Source: Bacteroidales bacterium
GTDB taxonomy: Bacteria > Bacteroidota > Bacteroidia > Bacteroidales > UBA932
NCBI GenBank assembly: GCA_017561665.1
Contig: JAFZBQ010000002.1
Location: 1 to 64,000, forward strand
Reading direction: 5' to 3'
Length of the DNA stretch: 64,000 bases
Notes under the pieces: model-generated
Told to the model about the DNA's origin: nothing
Seen by the model: the letters and a program-made list of their open reading frames with translations, nothing else
Database searches by the model: none
Position numbers and translations under genes: made by a program
Part shown: in pieces, positions 1 through 9,504 of the stretch
Layout: the number at the start of each line of letters is the position of its first letter
How positions within the stretch are numbered: position 1 is the first letter of the stretch

Positions 1-2229
1 CTAATAGGTCAGTGTGCTCCAGTATGTGCTCCAGGCGCCGTGCGAACGGTCGGTGGCGTCAACGGGGCTGTATCCGAAGGATACGTACTGCGTCTTGCTC
101 AGGTTAACATGGCCCAGGCCGTCGCCGCTGACACCCACGTTATGGATGAAGGGGATAAGGTCCGGATCATCTACGTCGTAACCCCAGGGGATCGAGGCAA
201 AGCTCTTGTTCTGGAGTGAGCCAAGGTATGTGAAGGTGAGGCCGTCTGCGGATGTCCATACCGAGAGGCGGCTGGACGCGGTTATGCGCCAGGAGGAGTG
301 GAACGCGTAGAAAAGGTCGTAGTCCTCTACATATTTGACGTCACAGCTGTCATACATCTTGTACAGGCCTTGATCGGAAGTGAGTCCGTCGTGCTCGCTG
401 GCGAGCCATTCCTTATTGATGGCCACTCCGTGGAAGGTGAGGGCGCCGGGCCAGTTGGGGTTGCTGCGGCTGGCGGTGGCAACCTTGGTCAGCGGAGTGC
501 TGCCGGCGTCATACGTATAATATATATATATGGTGTCATCCTTTACGACGATGCTCGGCTCGCCGATGCCCCACTTGCCGGAAGGACCGCCGTTATGGGT
601 GCTGCCGTCCATATATTTTATGATGGGCTTGGGGTCGTTGCCCCAGCCTGTGCCGCTCCACTTCTGCCAGGGTCCGCTGGGCGAGGTGCCGCGGGCTATG
701 TAGCAGTTGTTCTCCAAGCCCTGGAGGCCTCCGTCGGAGGTGGTGTTTGTGGTGGAGGTGTATGCTATGTAGTAGTAGCCGTCGAAGTGTGCCGCACCGG
801 GGTCGCAGACGCTCCAGGCGTCCTCCTTGTTCTTGGTGCCCTCGAGCACGACCTGCTCCGCCGTCCAGGTCTGGCCGCCGTCGCTGGAACGTCTCCAGGT
901 GAATACGTCGGCCATGCCACTGCGGCTGCCGAGGGTTCCCGGAGACGAGAACCACGCGTCGATGGTGCCGTCGTCATTCATGATAATCGACGGGCCATAG
1001 CGGTACTTGTAATTGCCGGTGGTGGTGTAGATGGTGAGGCCGTCGCCTGTGTCAGGCATCTTGAGTGTGAGTCCTGTCTGAGACACAGAAACAGTTCTTG
1101 TATAAAGCACGCCGTTGACTGTAATATCTCCGGACCGGATTGAATTGACGTTGTTTACACCCACCTTATACACGAAATCAGTCTCAGTGTCGCTGACCGC
1201 TGTTTCGCTTACCTTGGTGATCCAGTTTACAGCAGGAGCAAGTGTATAAGCGCCATCGCTGGTAACGCGGAAGGTTATGGTCTGGGACTTATAGTCCAAA
1301 AGGAAGGATGTCGGAGAAACGGTGAGGATATGTCCCGGGATAGGAGGCATGTCAAACGTCTCTGTAAACGCCCTGGCACCTCCAGTTTTGAGAGTGTATG
1401 TAGAAGTATATTTCTTTGACATTACTGCGCCGGACTTGGTAGTGACCTTGAGAGTAGGCTTAACAAGGGTGTCCGGAGCGGACATCATATAGAAACGGAC
1501 TGTTTCGTTGGCAGCGACAGAAATGCCATCCAGGTTCATGCTCACGGTATTGACCTTGGATGTGGGGGTGATTGCGGCAGTTGCCTGCGAGAGGTCAACG
1601 GTGCCGGCCTTAGTGAAAACATTGTTATCGCACTCCAAGGAAAGCGTGCTGAGATCAGCGGCGATGGGGAATGTGAGGTCGAACACCAGAAGAGAACCAA
1701 GGTGCTTGAAAGTGAACGTGCAGGTGCCGCTGGGACTGTCGGAAAAAACCGGAGCGGCATTGGTGCAAGCCATGTAATCGAAATTGCCTACACTGAAGAC
1801 GCCCTTGGCGCTTTGGGCCTGGCCTTCATAGGATACATTGACAGCCTTCCACTCACCCGGCTTATGGGTATTGGGATGGAACGGATAGAATGCAGAGTAG
1901 CTGGAGCTTGAAATCAAACCCCACCCCTGCCCGTCGAATACGCAGTTGGAAGTTCCGGCACCGTCGGATACGACAAAAGCGACATGGTCACCACCCTTGC
2001 TGGGGAAAACGGCGATTACGTCACCCTCGTCCCAGGTAGAAGATATCAACTTACCTGTCATGGTAGATGTAACCTTAGTGGCCTCATCGAGTTGAAAATC
2101 TTCCATCGTGCAAACGATCTTGCCGATGATTGAATCTGACACAGGAGCCTCCGGCTCATTGACGGAGCAGGCGGCTGCCAGGAGCAAAACGGCGAGCAAC
2201 ACAAACGATGCAAAACCTATCTTCTTCAT
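1..2229 (-). CDS. Surface lipoprotein: fimbrillin-like module, BACON-like domain, beta-propeller C-terminus
   Basis: The start at 2229 is preferred because it begins a clean lipoprotein signal (MKKIGF, hydrophobic core, lipobox LLAAAC); the reading frame runs further upstream without a signal. The product is about 742 residues. After the lipid-anchor Cys comes a fimbrillin/Mfa-like module of roughly 270 residues (KVTSTMTGKLISSTWDEGD, then YSAFYPF). An Ig-like BACON-type domain follows (ILTVSPTSFLLDYKSQTI to VSVSQTG). The C-terminal half of about 350 residues looks like a beta-propeller with an Asp-box (SSDGGQTW) and repeated W/Y blades, as in GH43/sialidase-like proteins. Location is probably the outer-membrane surface. 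It lies 52 bp downstream of a lipoprotein gene with a nearly identical N-terminal module and is probably co-transcribed with it. Glycan hydrolysis or binding is inference; I cannot assign a substrate. Confidence 0.8.
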   Translation of the reverse strand: MKKIGFASFVLLAVLLLAAACSVNEPEAPVSDSIIGKIVCTMEDFQLDEATKVTSTMTGKLISSTWDEGDVIAVFPSKGGDHVAFVVSDGAGTSNCVFDGQGWGLISSSSYSAFYPFHPNTHKPGEWKAVNVSYEGQAQSAKGVFSVGNFDYMACTNAAPVFSDSPSGTCTFTFKHLGSLLVFDLTFPIAADLSTLSLECDNNVFTKAGTVDLSQATAAITPTSKVNTVSMNLDGISVAANETVRFYMMSAPDTLVKPTLKVTTKSGAVMSKKYTSTYTLKTGGARAFTETFDMPPIPGHILTVSPTSFLLDYKSQTITFRVTSDGAYTLAPAVNWITKVSETAVSDTETDFVYKVGVNNVNSIRSGDITVNGVLYTRTVSVSQTGLTLKMPDTGDGLTIYTTTGNYKYRYGPSIIMNDDGTIDAWFSSPGTLGSRSGMADVFTWRRSSDGGQTWTAEQVVLEGTKNKEDAWSVCDPGAAHFDGYYYIAYTSTTNTTSDGGLQGLENNCYIARGTSPSGPWQKWSGTGWGNDPKPIIKYMDGSTHNGGPSGKWGIGEPSIVVKDDTIYIYYTYDAGSTPLTKVATASRSNPNWPGALTFHGVAINKEWLASEHDGLTSDQGLYKMYDSCDVKYVEDYDLFYAFHSSWRITASSRLSVWTSADGLTFTYLGSLQNKSFASIPWGYDVDDPDLIPFIHNVGVSGDGLGHVNLSKTQYVSFGYSPVDATDRSHGAWSTYWSTLTY

Positions 2230-2281
2230 ATGCATAAACAATACAACCCGCAAGTTACGAAAGTTTTGAAAAACAACAAAA

Positions 2282-4282
2282 TTATTCGCCAATAAGTTTA
2301 TTTTTCACGATGTTGTAGTACACGTAGGGGTCGCCCACTGTGGCGGCATTCTTGTGACAATCTGTGGTACTGGCGCTTACATTGGCAATGCCCCAGAATA
2401 TCGCGTCGCACGTATCGTCGTACGATCCGACCACGATATACCGTGTGGCCAACAGTCCCCAGTCCATCCTGGAGCTCCAGGCATCGGCATCTATCCTGGC
2501 CCAATCTGAGGGCGGAACGCCGCTGTTGGGGCAGACGAAACGGACGGCACCGTCGCTGCTCTGGGAATAGTTGCGGTAACCCCAGCCGTCGGTGGTTTTG
2601 GGCGTTATGGCACTGTTCATCTGGCAGGTGCCGATGGTGAATTTATCACCGTTTTTCAGATAGGTCTTATTGGCGGCCGAGGCCCTGCTGATTGCGGAGT
2701 TGTAGTCGGTACCGGGCATAAACAACAGAAGCAACGGCTTGCCGTCCTTCTTGTGATAGTGGCCCAGCTGGGCGTAACTGTTATAGATGCGTTCTGCAAT
2801 GCCGTTCCAGTAGCTTATGCCGGGATCGAGGTTGAGATTACCTATGAACAGGAACCACTCCATACCGATCTCGCCGCACACCTGCATTATGTTTTCCAAC
2901 CTGCCTTTGAAATTGTCGCTCTCCCACTGGGAATCCCATTGGGCCTGATTTGTAAAATCTATGCTTATCACCCTGATCCCCGCCCTGGCTATTGTCTTGA
3001 GAATGTCGCGGCACTGATAGATGTCATTATACTCGTGGTAAGAATTCCATAAATTGTTGACAAGGAAAGTGGTGCCGTTGTTGTTCCACCGGCAGCACGG
3101 CATGATGTGGCTCACGGGAACCGGTTTGCCGGAGGGGAGACAGCCCTGTGTTATAGTCACTGTTTTTGACAAATCGGAAACAGCTGACTGAAGCACGATG
3201 GTGGCGGTGCGGGATTTGGTTGTCTGGTTTATCTTGACCTCAAAAGACGGGTGGTAGCGGTCGCTGTCACTCACGCTCACCCAGTCGCTGCCGGAAGGAA
3301 TGTTGATAGAGTAATCCTTGTTGCAGGCGACATCGAGCGTTATGGTATTGTACGGGTATTTGATGGAGAAATTATCTTGAGAAACCACTATGAATTCTTC
3401 TTCTGCCATGGTTTCGCTGAATGACCTGGCACCGCCGGCCTTGAGATAATAAGTGGAGGTGTATTTCTTTGTCATTACGGCGCCGGACTTTGTAGTGACT
3501 TTGAGAGTCGGCTTGACAAGGGTGTCAGGAGCCGTCAGCATATAAAGACGGATAGTTTCGTTGGCATTGACAGAAATGCTGTCCAGATTCAGGGTCAGAG
3601 AATTAACCTTGGCCGTGGGGGTGATTACTGCAATTTCCTGCGAGAGGTCAACGGTGCCGGCACGTGTGAATACATTGCCTTCGCACTCCAGAGACAAGGT
3701 GCTCAAAGCATAAGCAACCGGAAAGGTGAGATCGAACACCAGAAGCGAACCCAAGTGCTTGAACGTGAACGTGCAAGTGCCGCTGGGACTTTCTGCAAAA
3801 ACCGGGGCGGCGTTGGTGCAGGCCATGTAATCGAATCTGCCGACGTTGAAAACGTCCTTGGTGCTTTGGGCCTGGCCTTCATAGGAGACATTGACCGCTT
3901 TCCATGCCCCGGGCGCGTGGGTATTGGGATGGAACGGATAGAATGCGGAATAGGTGGTGTTTGCAATCAACCCCCACCCCTGCCCGTCGAATACGCAGTT
4001 GGAAGTCCCGGCACCGTCGGATACGACAAAGGCGACATGGTCGCCACCCTTGCTGGGGAAAACGGCGATTACATCACCCTCGTCCCAGGTAGAAGATATC
4101 AGCTTCCCGGTCATTTTAGAAGTAACCTTGGTGGAGACATCGGGCTCGAAATCTTCCATGGTGCATACAATCTTGCTGATTGGTGAACCCGGCACAGAAC
4201 TTTCCGGTTCGTTGTGGGAACAGGAAACTGAAATCGCCAGCGCCGCCAGTGGCACAAGCGCCGCGCATATCATTCTATTCAT
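2282..4282 (-). CDS. Surface lipoprotein: fimbrillin-like module, BACON-like domain, putative TIM-barrel glycosidase
   Basis: 666 residues with a lipoprotein signal (MNRMICAAL, lipobox ISVSC). Residues about 25-300 are almost the same as in the neighbour downstream, sharing KLISSTWDEGDVIAVFPSKG and KPTLKVTTKSGAVM. A BACON-like segment follows (FIVVSQDNFSIKYPYN to VTITQG). The C-terminal ~290 residues (PVSHIMPCCRWNNNG, IRVISIDFTNQAQW, KPLLLLFMPG, YDDTCDAIFWG) resemble the alpha/beta barrels of GH71/GH99-type enzymes or their relatives; this is inferred from general pattern only. The gene stops 52 bp before the next lipoprotein, suggesting a two-gene unit whose anchoring modules were duplicated and whose catalytic modules were exchanged. 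No SusC/SusD partner lies in the window. Confidence 0.78.
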   Translation of the reverse strand: MNRMICAALVPLAALAISVSCSHNEPESSVPGSPISKIVCTMEDFEPDVSTKVTSKMTGKLISSTWDEGDVIAVFPSKGGDHVAFVVSDGAGTSNCVFDGQGWGLIANTTYSAFYPFHPNTHAPGAWKAVNVSYEGQAQSTKDVFNVGRFDYMACTNAAPVFAESPSGTCTFTFKHLGSLLVFDLTFPVAYALSTLSLECEGNVFTRAGTVDLSQEIAVITPTAKVNSLTLNLDSISVNANETIRLYMLTAPDTLVKPTLKVTTKSGAVMTKKYTSTYYLKAGGARSFSETMAEEEFIVVSQDNFSIKYPYNTITLDVACNKDYSINIPSGSDWVSVSDSDRYHPSFEVKINQTTKSRTATIVLQSAVSDLSKTVTITQGCLPSGKPVPVSHIMPCCRWNNNGTTFLVNNLWNSYHEYNDIYQCRDILKTIARAGIRVISIDFTNQAQWDSQWESDNFKGRLENIMQVCGEIGMEWFLFIGNLNLDPGISYWNGIAERIYNSYAQLGHYHKKDGKPLLLLFMPGTDYNSAISRASAANKTYLKNGDKFTIGTCQMNSAITPKTTDGWGYRNYSQSSDGAVRFVCPNSGVPPSDWARIDADAWSSRMDWGLLATRYIVVGSYDDTCDAIFWGIANVSASTTDCHKNAATVGDPYVYYNIVKNKLIGE

Positions 4283-4285
4283 TTA

Positions 4286-5122
4286 TTATGATCTGTTTTT
4301 GAGCTTGTTATACTCGCTTTCCGCCCTTACTTTATCTATGATGACTTTGACCAGGGAGAACATTTCCCCACCCTCGGTATAGTCGGTCGGAGCCATGAAA
4401 TTGACGCGATCCTGGTCCAGAAGCTGCTGCGCGGTGGCCTTCTTGGCATCGCTGTTGTACACCGCGATGGCGTTGCCGCCAAACATCTTCACAATCTTCA
4501 TGCAGGGGATGTCGGTTTCGCCATCGCCCACGTAAATCATGTTGCTGAAGGGAACCGGCTTGTCCTCGTCTGGCACCTGCCGGTTGACCTTGCGGTTGTC
4601 GGCGATGTCCATTATACCCTTGGTGATCTTGAAGAGGAACTGCGTCTTGTTGGTGAAGTCGATGGCCACCGCCGGCCACACGGCATCGCCGGTTTCGTCA
4701 TATAAGAAGCTGCTGGCAAAGACTTTCTTGAACTCGTGGGCAATCTCGCTCCCTTCTATGAGTTCCGTCATTCCGGAGGAGATTATGTAGTGTTCCACAG
4801 CCACTCCCCTCTCGGCGCCGTAGTCGTTCACCATCTTGAACCAATCGCGCACGCCGGGATAGAGTTCTATGTTGCGGCCGAACTGGACAAACGAGTCGCG
4901 CTTGAGCGAGATGCCCGCCTTGCGCGCCTCGTCTATCATTATCTTCATGTAGGCCAGCACACCGTTCATTTCCAGCTCTTCGCTGATGGAATTGCTGCGG
5001 TGCCAGAACTCCTCCGGCGACTTGCCAAGAGCCTGGATGAAACCGTACTCCTGCATGTTGCCGGGAGAGAGAGTCCCGTCAAAATCGTAGACCAGCGCGA
5101 CCTTTGTGCGTTTGTTGTACAT
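4286..5122 (-). CDS. HAD-superfamily phosphatase (phosphoserine-phosphatase-like)
   Basis: 278 residues, cytoplasmic. HAD motif I is YDFDGTLSP with nucleophile Asp13 and acid/base Asp15. Motif II is likely the Ser pair in HYIISSGM, and motif IV is VGDGETDIPCM, which binds Mg2+. The long helical insert between motifs I and II is a C1-type cap as in SerB-like enzymes. The start codon abuts the stop of the upstream phosphohexomutase (5123), so the two are probably translationally coupled; the HAD enzyme may act on a sugar phosphate or other small metabolite. The substrate is not evident. The family call is firm, the specificity open. Confidence 0.85.
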   Translation of the reverse strand: MYNKRTKVALVYDFDGTLSPGNMQEYGFIQALGKSPEEFWHRSNSISEELEMNGVLAYMKIMIDEARKAGISLKRDSFVQFGRNIELYPGVRDWFKMVNDYGAERGVAVEHYIISSGMTELIEGSEIAHEFKKVFASSFLYDETGDAVWPAVAIDFTNKTQFLFKITKGIMDIADNRKVNRQVPDEDKPVPFSNMIYVGDGETDIPCMKIVKMFGGNAIAVYNSDAKKATAQQLLDQDRVNFMAPTDYTEGGEMFSLVKVIIDKVRAESEYNKLKNRS

Positions 5123-6781
5123 TTATGCGAACTGCTGCTTGAGTTGATCTATCCTCTCGTCTGCATCGCTGCCGCGGACGCCGAAGTAGAATTTAATCTT
5201 GGGCTCGGTGCCGGACGGGCGGACGGAAACTATGGTGCCGTCATCTGCGAGGAACTGCAGCACGTTGCTCTTGGGGAGTTTGGTCTTCTCCGTCTCGAGA
5301 TAATCTATTACCTTGACCACCTTGCTGCCGGCCAGCTCTTTCGGAGGATTCTCGCGGTAGTCCTTCATAATCTTCTGGATCTCGGCGGCTCCCTCCTTGC
5401 CGGCGCGGTAGATGTTGGTAAGGCCCTCCTTGTAATAGCCAAATTCTTTATAAAGCTCTTGCAGATAGCCATATACGGTCTGTCCGCGGTCGGCAAGCCA
5501 GGCTGCACATTCGGCCAGCAGGCCGCAGCTTGCTGCGGAGTCCTTGTCGCGAACGAAATCGCCCGGGTTGAAGCCGTTACTCTCCTCGCCTCCTCCAATG
5601 TAAACCCGTTTACCCTCGAACTCGCGCACCACGGTGGCGATGTTCTTGAAGCCGGTGAGCACGCTGTAGAGCGGCACGTTGTACTTGGCGCAGATGGCGT
5701 CTGCCATACGTGTTGATACGATGGTCTTTACCATAAACGGATCGCCCGTCTTGAGTTTGCCAAGGGCATTCCAGCGGTCCAGCATGTATGCGAAGAGGAT
5801 GGTCAGGATCTGGTTGCCGTTGAGCAGGATCAGCTTGCCCTTGTCATCGCGCACAGCCACACCGATACGGTCGGCGTCGGGGTCGGAGGCCAGCACCAGG
5901 TCGGCACCGACCTCATCGGCCTTCTCCATAGCCATCTTCATTGCGGTAGGCTCCTCCGGGTTGGGAGAAACCACTGTGGGAAAATCGCCGCTGTTGACAT
6001 CCTGCTCGGGAACGTGGATCACATTCTTGAAGCCCATCATATCCAAGAAAGGATATACGGTGCGGCTGCCGGTACCGTGCAGCGGAGTGTAGACAATCTT
6101 CATATCGCTGTGGCGCTTTACAGCGTCCAGGGAGAGCATCAGGGTGTAGATGGAATCCAGGAAGGCCTTGTCCACCTCGGCGCCTATCATAACGGGCTTG
6201 AGGGCGGGATCGTCGTTGAATTTGACCTGGCTGGGATCGGTAATCTTTTCTACCTCGGCAATTATGTTCCGATCGTGCGGCTCAACTATCTGTGCGCCAT
6301 CCTCCCAAAATACCTTGTAGCCGTTGTACTGCTTGGGGTTATGGCTGGCGGTGATCATGATGCCGGCGTTGCAGCCCAGGTGGCGGATAGAGAAGCTGAG
6401 CTCCGGAGTCGGGCGGATATCCTCGAATAGGAATACCTTGATGCCGCTCTTGAGCAGCACGCCCGCCGTTATGTCGGCAAAATAGCGGGAATTGTTGCGG
6501 CAGTCATAAGAGATTACCACGGATGTGGGTTTGTCTCCGTAGAGCTGCTTGAGATAGTTTGCAAGGCCCTGTGTGGCCATGCCCACGGTGTACTTGTTCA
6601 TACGGTTGGTGCCCACGCCCATAATGCCGCGAAGGCCGCCGGTGCCGAATTCCAGAGTGCGGTAGAAGCGGTCCTCAAGCTCCTTGGGATCGCCTTTAAT
6701 AAGTTCTGCGACCTCCTTGCGGGTCGCCTCGTCAAAACTTTCGCTCAGCCAACTCTTGGCCACTGCCATGTACTGTTCCAT
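5123..6781 (-). CDS. Phosphohexomutase (phosphoglucomutase/phosphomannomutase)
   Basis: 552 residues, slightly shorter than the usual ~580 for bacterial alpha-D-phosphohexomutases of this type. All four signature loops are visible: the phosphoserine loop TASHNPKQYNG with Ser146, the metal loop DPDADRIGV, the sugar-binding loop GGGEESNGF, and the C-terminal phosphate clamp RPSGTEPKIKF. It interconverts hexose 1- and 6-phosphates for glycogen and nucleotide-sugar supply. It is followed immediately by a HAD phosphatase and preceded by a DPP IV gene with a 20-bp gap. A separate GlmM-type mutase is encoded at 19.7-21.1 kb, so this one is more likely the glucose/mannose enzyme. Confidence 0.9.
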   Translation of the reverse strand: MEQYMAVAKSWLSESFDEATRKEVAELIKGDPKELEDRFYRTLEFGTGGLRGIMGVGTNRMNKYTVGMATQGLANYLKQLYGDKPTSVVISYDCRNNSRYFADITAGVLLKSGIKVFLFEDIRPTPELSFSIRHLGCNAGIMITASHNPKQYNGYKVFWEDGAQIVEPHDRNIIAEVEKITDPSQVKFNDDPALKPVMIGAEVDKAFLDSIYTLMLSLDAVKRHSDMKIVYTPLHGTGSRTVYPFLDMMGFKNVIHVPEQDVNSGDFPTVVSPNPEEPTAMKMAMEKADEVGADLVLASDPDADRIGVAVRDDKGKLILLNGNQILTILFAYMLDRWNALGKLKTGDPFMVKTIVSTRMADAICAKYNVPLYSVLTGFKNIATVVREFEGKRVYIGGGEESNGFNPGDFVRDKDSAASCGLLAECAAWLADRGQTVYGYLQELYKEFGYYKEGLTNIYRAGKEGAAEIQKIMKDYRENPPKELAGSKVVKVIDYLETEKTKLPKSNVLQFLADDGTIVSVRPSGTEPKIKFYFGVRGSDADERIDQLKQQFA

Positions 6782-6801
6782 ATTATCTTGTTTTTATTTG
6801 T

Positions 6802-8811
6802 TTATCTCTTTTGCAATACTTCCGGGAGATCCTGCTCCAACAGGTAGCGATACCAGAACCGCATATTCTGCATCTCGAACTGGCGCTCCTGGTAGCCGCG
6901 GTAGCCGTGCATGCCGCCGGGATAGAACATCAGCTCGAAGTCCTTGTTCATGCTCTGCAGCCGGTCTATCAGCTGCAGCGAGTTCTGCAGGTGGACGTTG
7001 TCGTCTCCGGTGCCGTGGGTCAGGCGCAGCATATTGGTCTTGTTGCCGCGATATTTGCCCAGGCGCTCCAGCGTACAGGCCTCCTTGTAGCCGTCGGGAT
7101 TGTCCTGCGGACGGTCCATATAGCGCTCCGTATAGTGGCTGTCATACAACTGCCAGTCCATCACGCCGCTGCTGGCCACCGCATACTGGAAATACTCGTT
7201 GCCTTCAGTGGCTGCCAATACGGCCATTGTGCCGCCGTAGGAATAGCCCTCGATGCCGACCTTCTTGGAATTGATGTACGGCAGAGCATCGAAATACTTG
7301 ATGCCGTCGATGAAGTCTTTCAGCTCTTCCACGCCCAGGCGGCGGTAAACACTGTTGACCCCAACTCTACCCAGATGGCCGGCGGATCGGGTCTCCAGCA
7401 CCACCTGAACCACGCCGTGATTGGCCCACCACTGGGTGTCGAAGGTGACACCGGCAAAGCGGTCGTAGACCTGCTGGCTGTCGGGGCCGCCGTAGATGTC
7501 GACCTTGACGGGGTATTTGGTCTTGCCGCTGCGGTCCATATCGAACGGCCATATCACAGCCGCCGGAACCTTGCTGCCGTCGCGCATAGTTATCCAGACA
7601 ATCTCCCGCTCCGCAATGCGGTAATTGTCATATTCGGGGCCTTTGGAGTCGAATATCACCTTGACGTTCTTTTCCTTGACATCGCCGCCGGCGGGAATCT
7701 TGATTTCCGCCTCGCGATATGGAGTGTGGGTGTTGGAATACATCGCCGTCACGCTGTGGCAGTCGTCGGCCACACGCACTCCGGTGAAATTGTATTCGCC
7801 AAAGGAGACGCGCTGTACCTTATTATTAGACAGGGTTATACGATAGATGTCGGTACGGAGGCTGCTCTGGCCGCATCGGGCGGTGAAGAACAGATATTTG
7901 TCGGTAAGTTTCAGCAACTTGACGCCCCAGTAATTCGTGTGGTCGCCGGCATAGCGGAACTCCTTGCCGTCGTAAGAAAGGAAGTAGATGTGCTGCCACT
8001 TTTCGTAGTCGCGCACCAAATAGATGCCCTTGGAGTTGCTGAGCATATTCTCCGGCCAGTCCACCCAGGTATTCTGATGCTCGCTGTAGATGGATACCTT
8101 CTGGCCGTAGAGCGGGTCCACGCTGTAGATTATCATATTGTCCTGGGAGCGGTCCATCCACGGCACCATCAGCCGTTTGCCCTTGTAATCCCAGAACGGA
8201 GTGCCGAAATACTGGTCCTTCTTAGGGTCGAAATCGGCCCATACGACGGCGTTGCCATCTACGCTCACGAAGCCTATCCTGACCTCGGGATTGGGATCGC
8301 CCGCCTTGGGATAGCGGGTCTCGCGCAGCGTGCCGTGCTGCCCCTTGGCATCGTAGATGGGGAACATCGGCACCTTGCTGTCGTCAAAACGATAGAAGGC
8401 GATGACCTTGCTGTCGGGGCTCCACCAGAAGGCGCGGTAGTTGCTCCGCCGGCCAAAAATCTCCTCGTAATAGACCCAGGAGGCATAGCCGTTCATTATG
8501 ACATTGCTGCCGTCGGTGGTGTGGCGCACCGTCTTGCGGGTGGCCACCTCAATAGAATACAAATCGCCGCCGAGGGTGTATGCGATATATTTATTATCGG
8601 GCGAATAGGTCGGATTTTCCCACCCTTTTACCATCTCCGGCATCGGCTGCGGCCGCATCATCTTGTCCGATACGGGGGCCGGGCGCATGTTCAGGATGCC
8701 GTCCGGAAGCACGCCGGAAGCCAGCTGTTCGTCTGTAAGCACCTTCTTCTGCGCGAACGCCCCTCCGCCAAACAGCAGCGCCAGAGAGAGAATCAAAAAG
8801 AGTTTCTTCAT
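6802..8811 (-). CDS. Dipeptidyl peptidase IV (S9B family)
   Basis: 669 residues with an N-terminal signal peptide (MKKLFLILSLALLFGGGAFA), so periplasmic or surface. The N-terminal beta-propeller carries the paired glutamates typical of DPP IV (WVYYEEIFGRR) that hold the substrate amino terminus. The C-terminal alpha/beta-hydrolase has the nucleophile elbow GYSYGG (Ser524), HGTGDDNVH (Asp603) and GGMHGYRG (His635), a complete triad. It removes X-Pro or X-Ala dipeptides from peptides, a common protein-nutrition function in Bacteroidales. Four bases separate it from the upstream YugP-like protease gene, suggesting an operon. Confidence 0.93.
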   Translation of the reverse strand: MKKLFLILSLALLFGGGAFAQKKVLTDEQLASGVLPDGILNMRPAPVSDKMMRPQPMPEMVKGWENPTYSPDNKYIAYTLGGDLYSIEVATRKTVRHTTDGSNVIMNGYASWVYYEEIFGRRSNYRAFWWSPDSKVIAFYRFDDSKVPMFPIYDAKGQHGTLRETRYPKAGDPNPEVRIGFVSVDGNAVVWADFDPKKDQYFGTPFWDYKGKRLMVPWMDRSQDNMIIYSVDPLYGQKVSIYSEHQNTWVDWPENMLSNSKGIYLVRDYEKWQHIYFLSYDGKEFRYAGDHTNYWGVKLLKLTDKYLFFTARCGQSSLRTDIYRITLSNNKVQRVSFGEYNFTGVRVADDCHSVTAMYSNTHTPYREAEIKIPAGGDVKEKNVKVIFDSKGPEYDNYRIAEREIVWITMRDGSKVPAAVIWPFDMDRSGKTKYPVKVDIYGGPDSQQVYDRFAGVTFDTQWWANHGVVQVVLETRSAGHLGRVGVNSVYRRLGVEELKDFIDGIKYFDALPYINSKKVGIEGYSYGGTMAVLAATEGNEYFQYAVASSGVMDWQLYDSHYTERYMDRPQDNPDGYKEACTLERLGKYRGNKTNMLRLTHGTGDDNVHLQNSLQLIDRLQSMNKDFELMFYPGGMHGYRGYQERQFEMQNMRFWYRYLLEQDLPEVLQKR

Positions 8812-8815
8812 ATAG

Positions 8816-9499
8816 TTATCTGCGGCTTCCGCCGGTAAAAATCATTATGTAATAGAGCAGGGTTGCCAGCGACGAGAGCGCCCCGACCACATAGGTATAG
8901 GCGGCGCTGCGGAGGGCCTTCTGCGCGTAGGGATGATTGTAGGAATTGGTGATGCCGGTCTGATTGAGCCAGGCCAAGGCGCGGCTGGAGGCGTTTATCT
9001 CTACCGGAAGGGTTACTATACTAAAGAGCGTTGTAAGAGCGAAAAGGATGATGCCCGCCAGCATCAGCTGCGGGAAGACCTTGAGCAGCAGCATGCCGCC
9101 CAGCAGCACCCACATCACTATCTTGGATGAGAAGCTGACCACCGGCACCAGGGCGCTGCGCAGCTTGAGCGGAGCGTAACCAACCTCGTGCTGCACCGCG
9201 TGGCCGCATTCGTGCGCCGCAACCGCCGCCGCCATCACGCTGTTGGAGCGATAGACCGCCTCGGAGAGGTTAACCGTCTTCTTGGTGGGGTCGTAATGAT
9301 CTGTGAGAGTGCCCTCTATGCAGGTCACCTGAACATCGTATATACCGTGTTCGCGCAGCATCCTCTCGGCCACGTCACGTCCGGTTAGGCCACCGTCCAC
9401 AGGGATCTGCGAATACTTGTTGAACTTTGACTGGAGGCTGGCCTGAACTATATAGCTCAGCACCGCAATTCCGATAAAGAGAATCCAATACAATAACAT
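8816..9499 (-). CDS. YugP-family zinc metallopeptidase, membrane-bound
   Basis: 227 residues, matching the usual length of the YugP family (Pfam Peptidase_M_YugP-like, PF04298). An N-terminal membrane segment (LLYWILFIGIAVLSYIV) is followed by a soluble part with the zinc motif HECGHAVQH, then two or three further membrane helices (VVSFSSKIVMWVLLGG and ALTTLFSIVTLP). It is probably an inner-membrane protease of unknown substrate. It sits between the DPP IV gene (4 bp) and a RecD-like helicase gene (5 bp) on the same strand. Confidence 0.88.
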   Translation of the reverse strand: MLLYWILFIGIAVLSYIVQASLQSKFNKYSQIPVDGGLTGRDVAERMLREHGIYDVQVTCIEGTLTDHYDPTKKTVNLSEAVYRSNSVMAAAVAAHECGHAVQHEVGYAPLKLRSALVPVVSFSSKIVMWVLLGGMLLLKVFPQLMLAGIILFALTTLFSIVTLPVEINASSRALAWLNQTGITNSYNHPYAQKALRSAAYTYVVGALSSLATLLYYIMIFTGGSRR

Positions 9500-9504
9500 A
9501 TCTT

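Noticed and set aside
6811..8838. 675-codon open frame antisense to the DPP IV gene
   Set aside because: It mirrors a clear DPP IV gene; the translation is low in recognisable motifs and rich in Ala/Val/His, as expected for the antisense of a G+C-rich gene.
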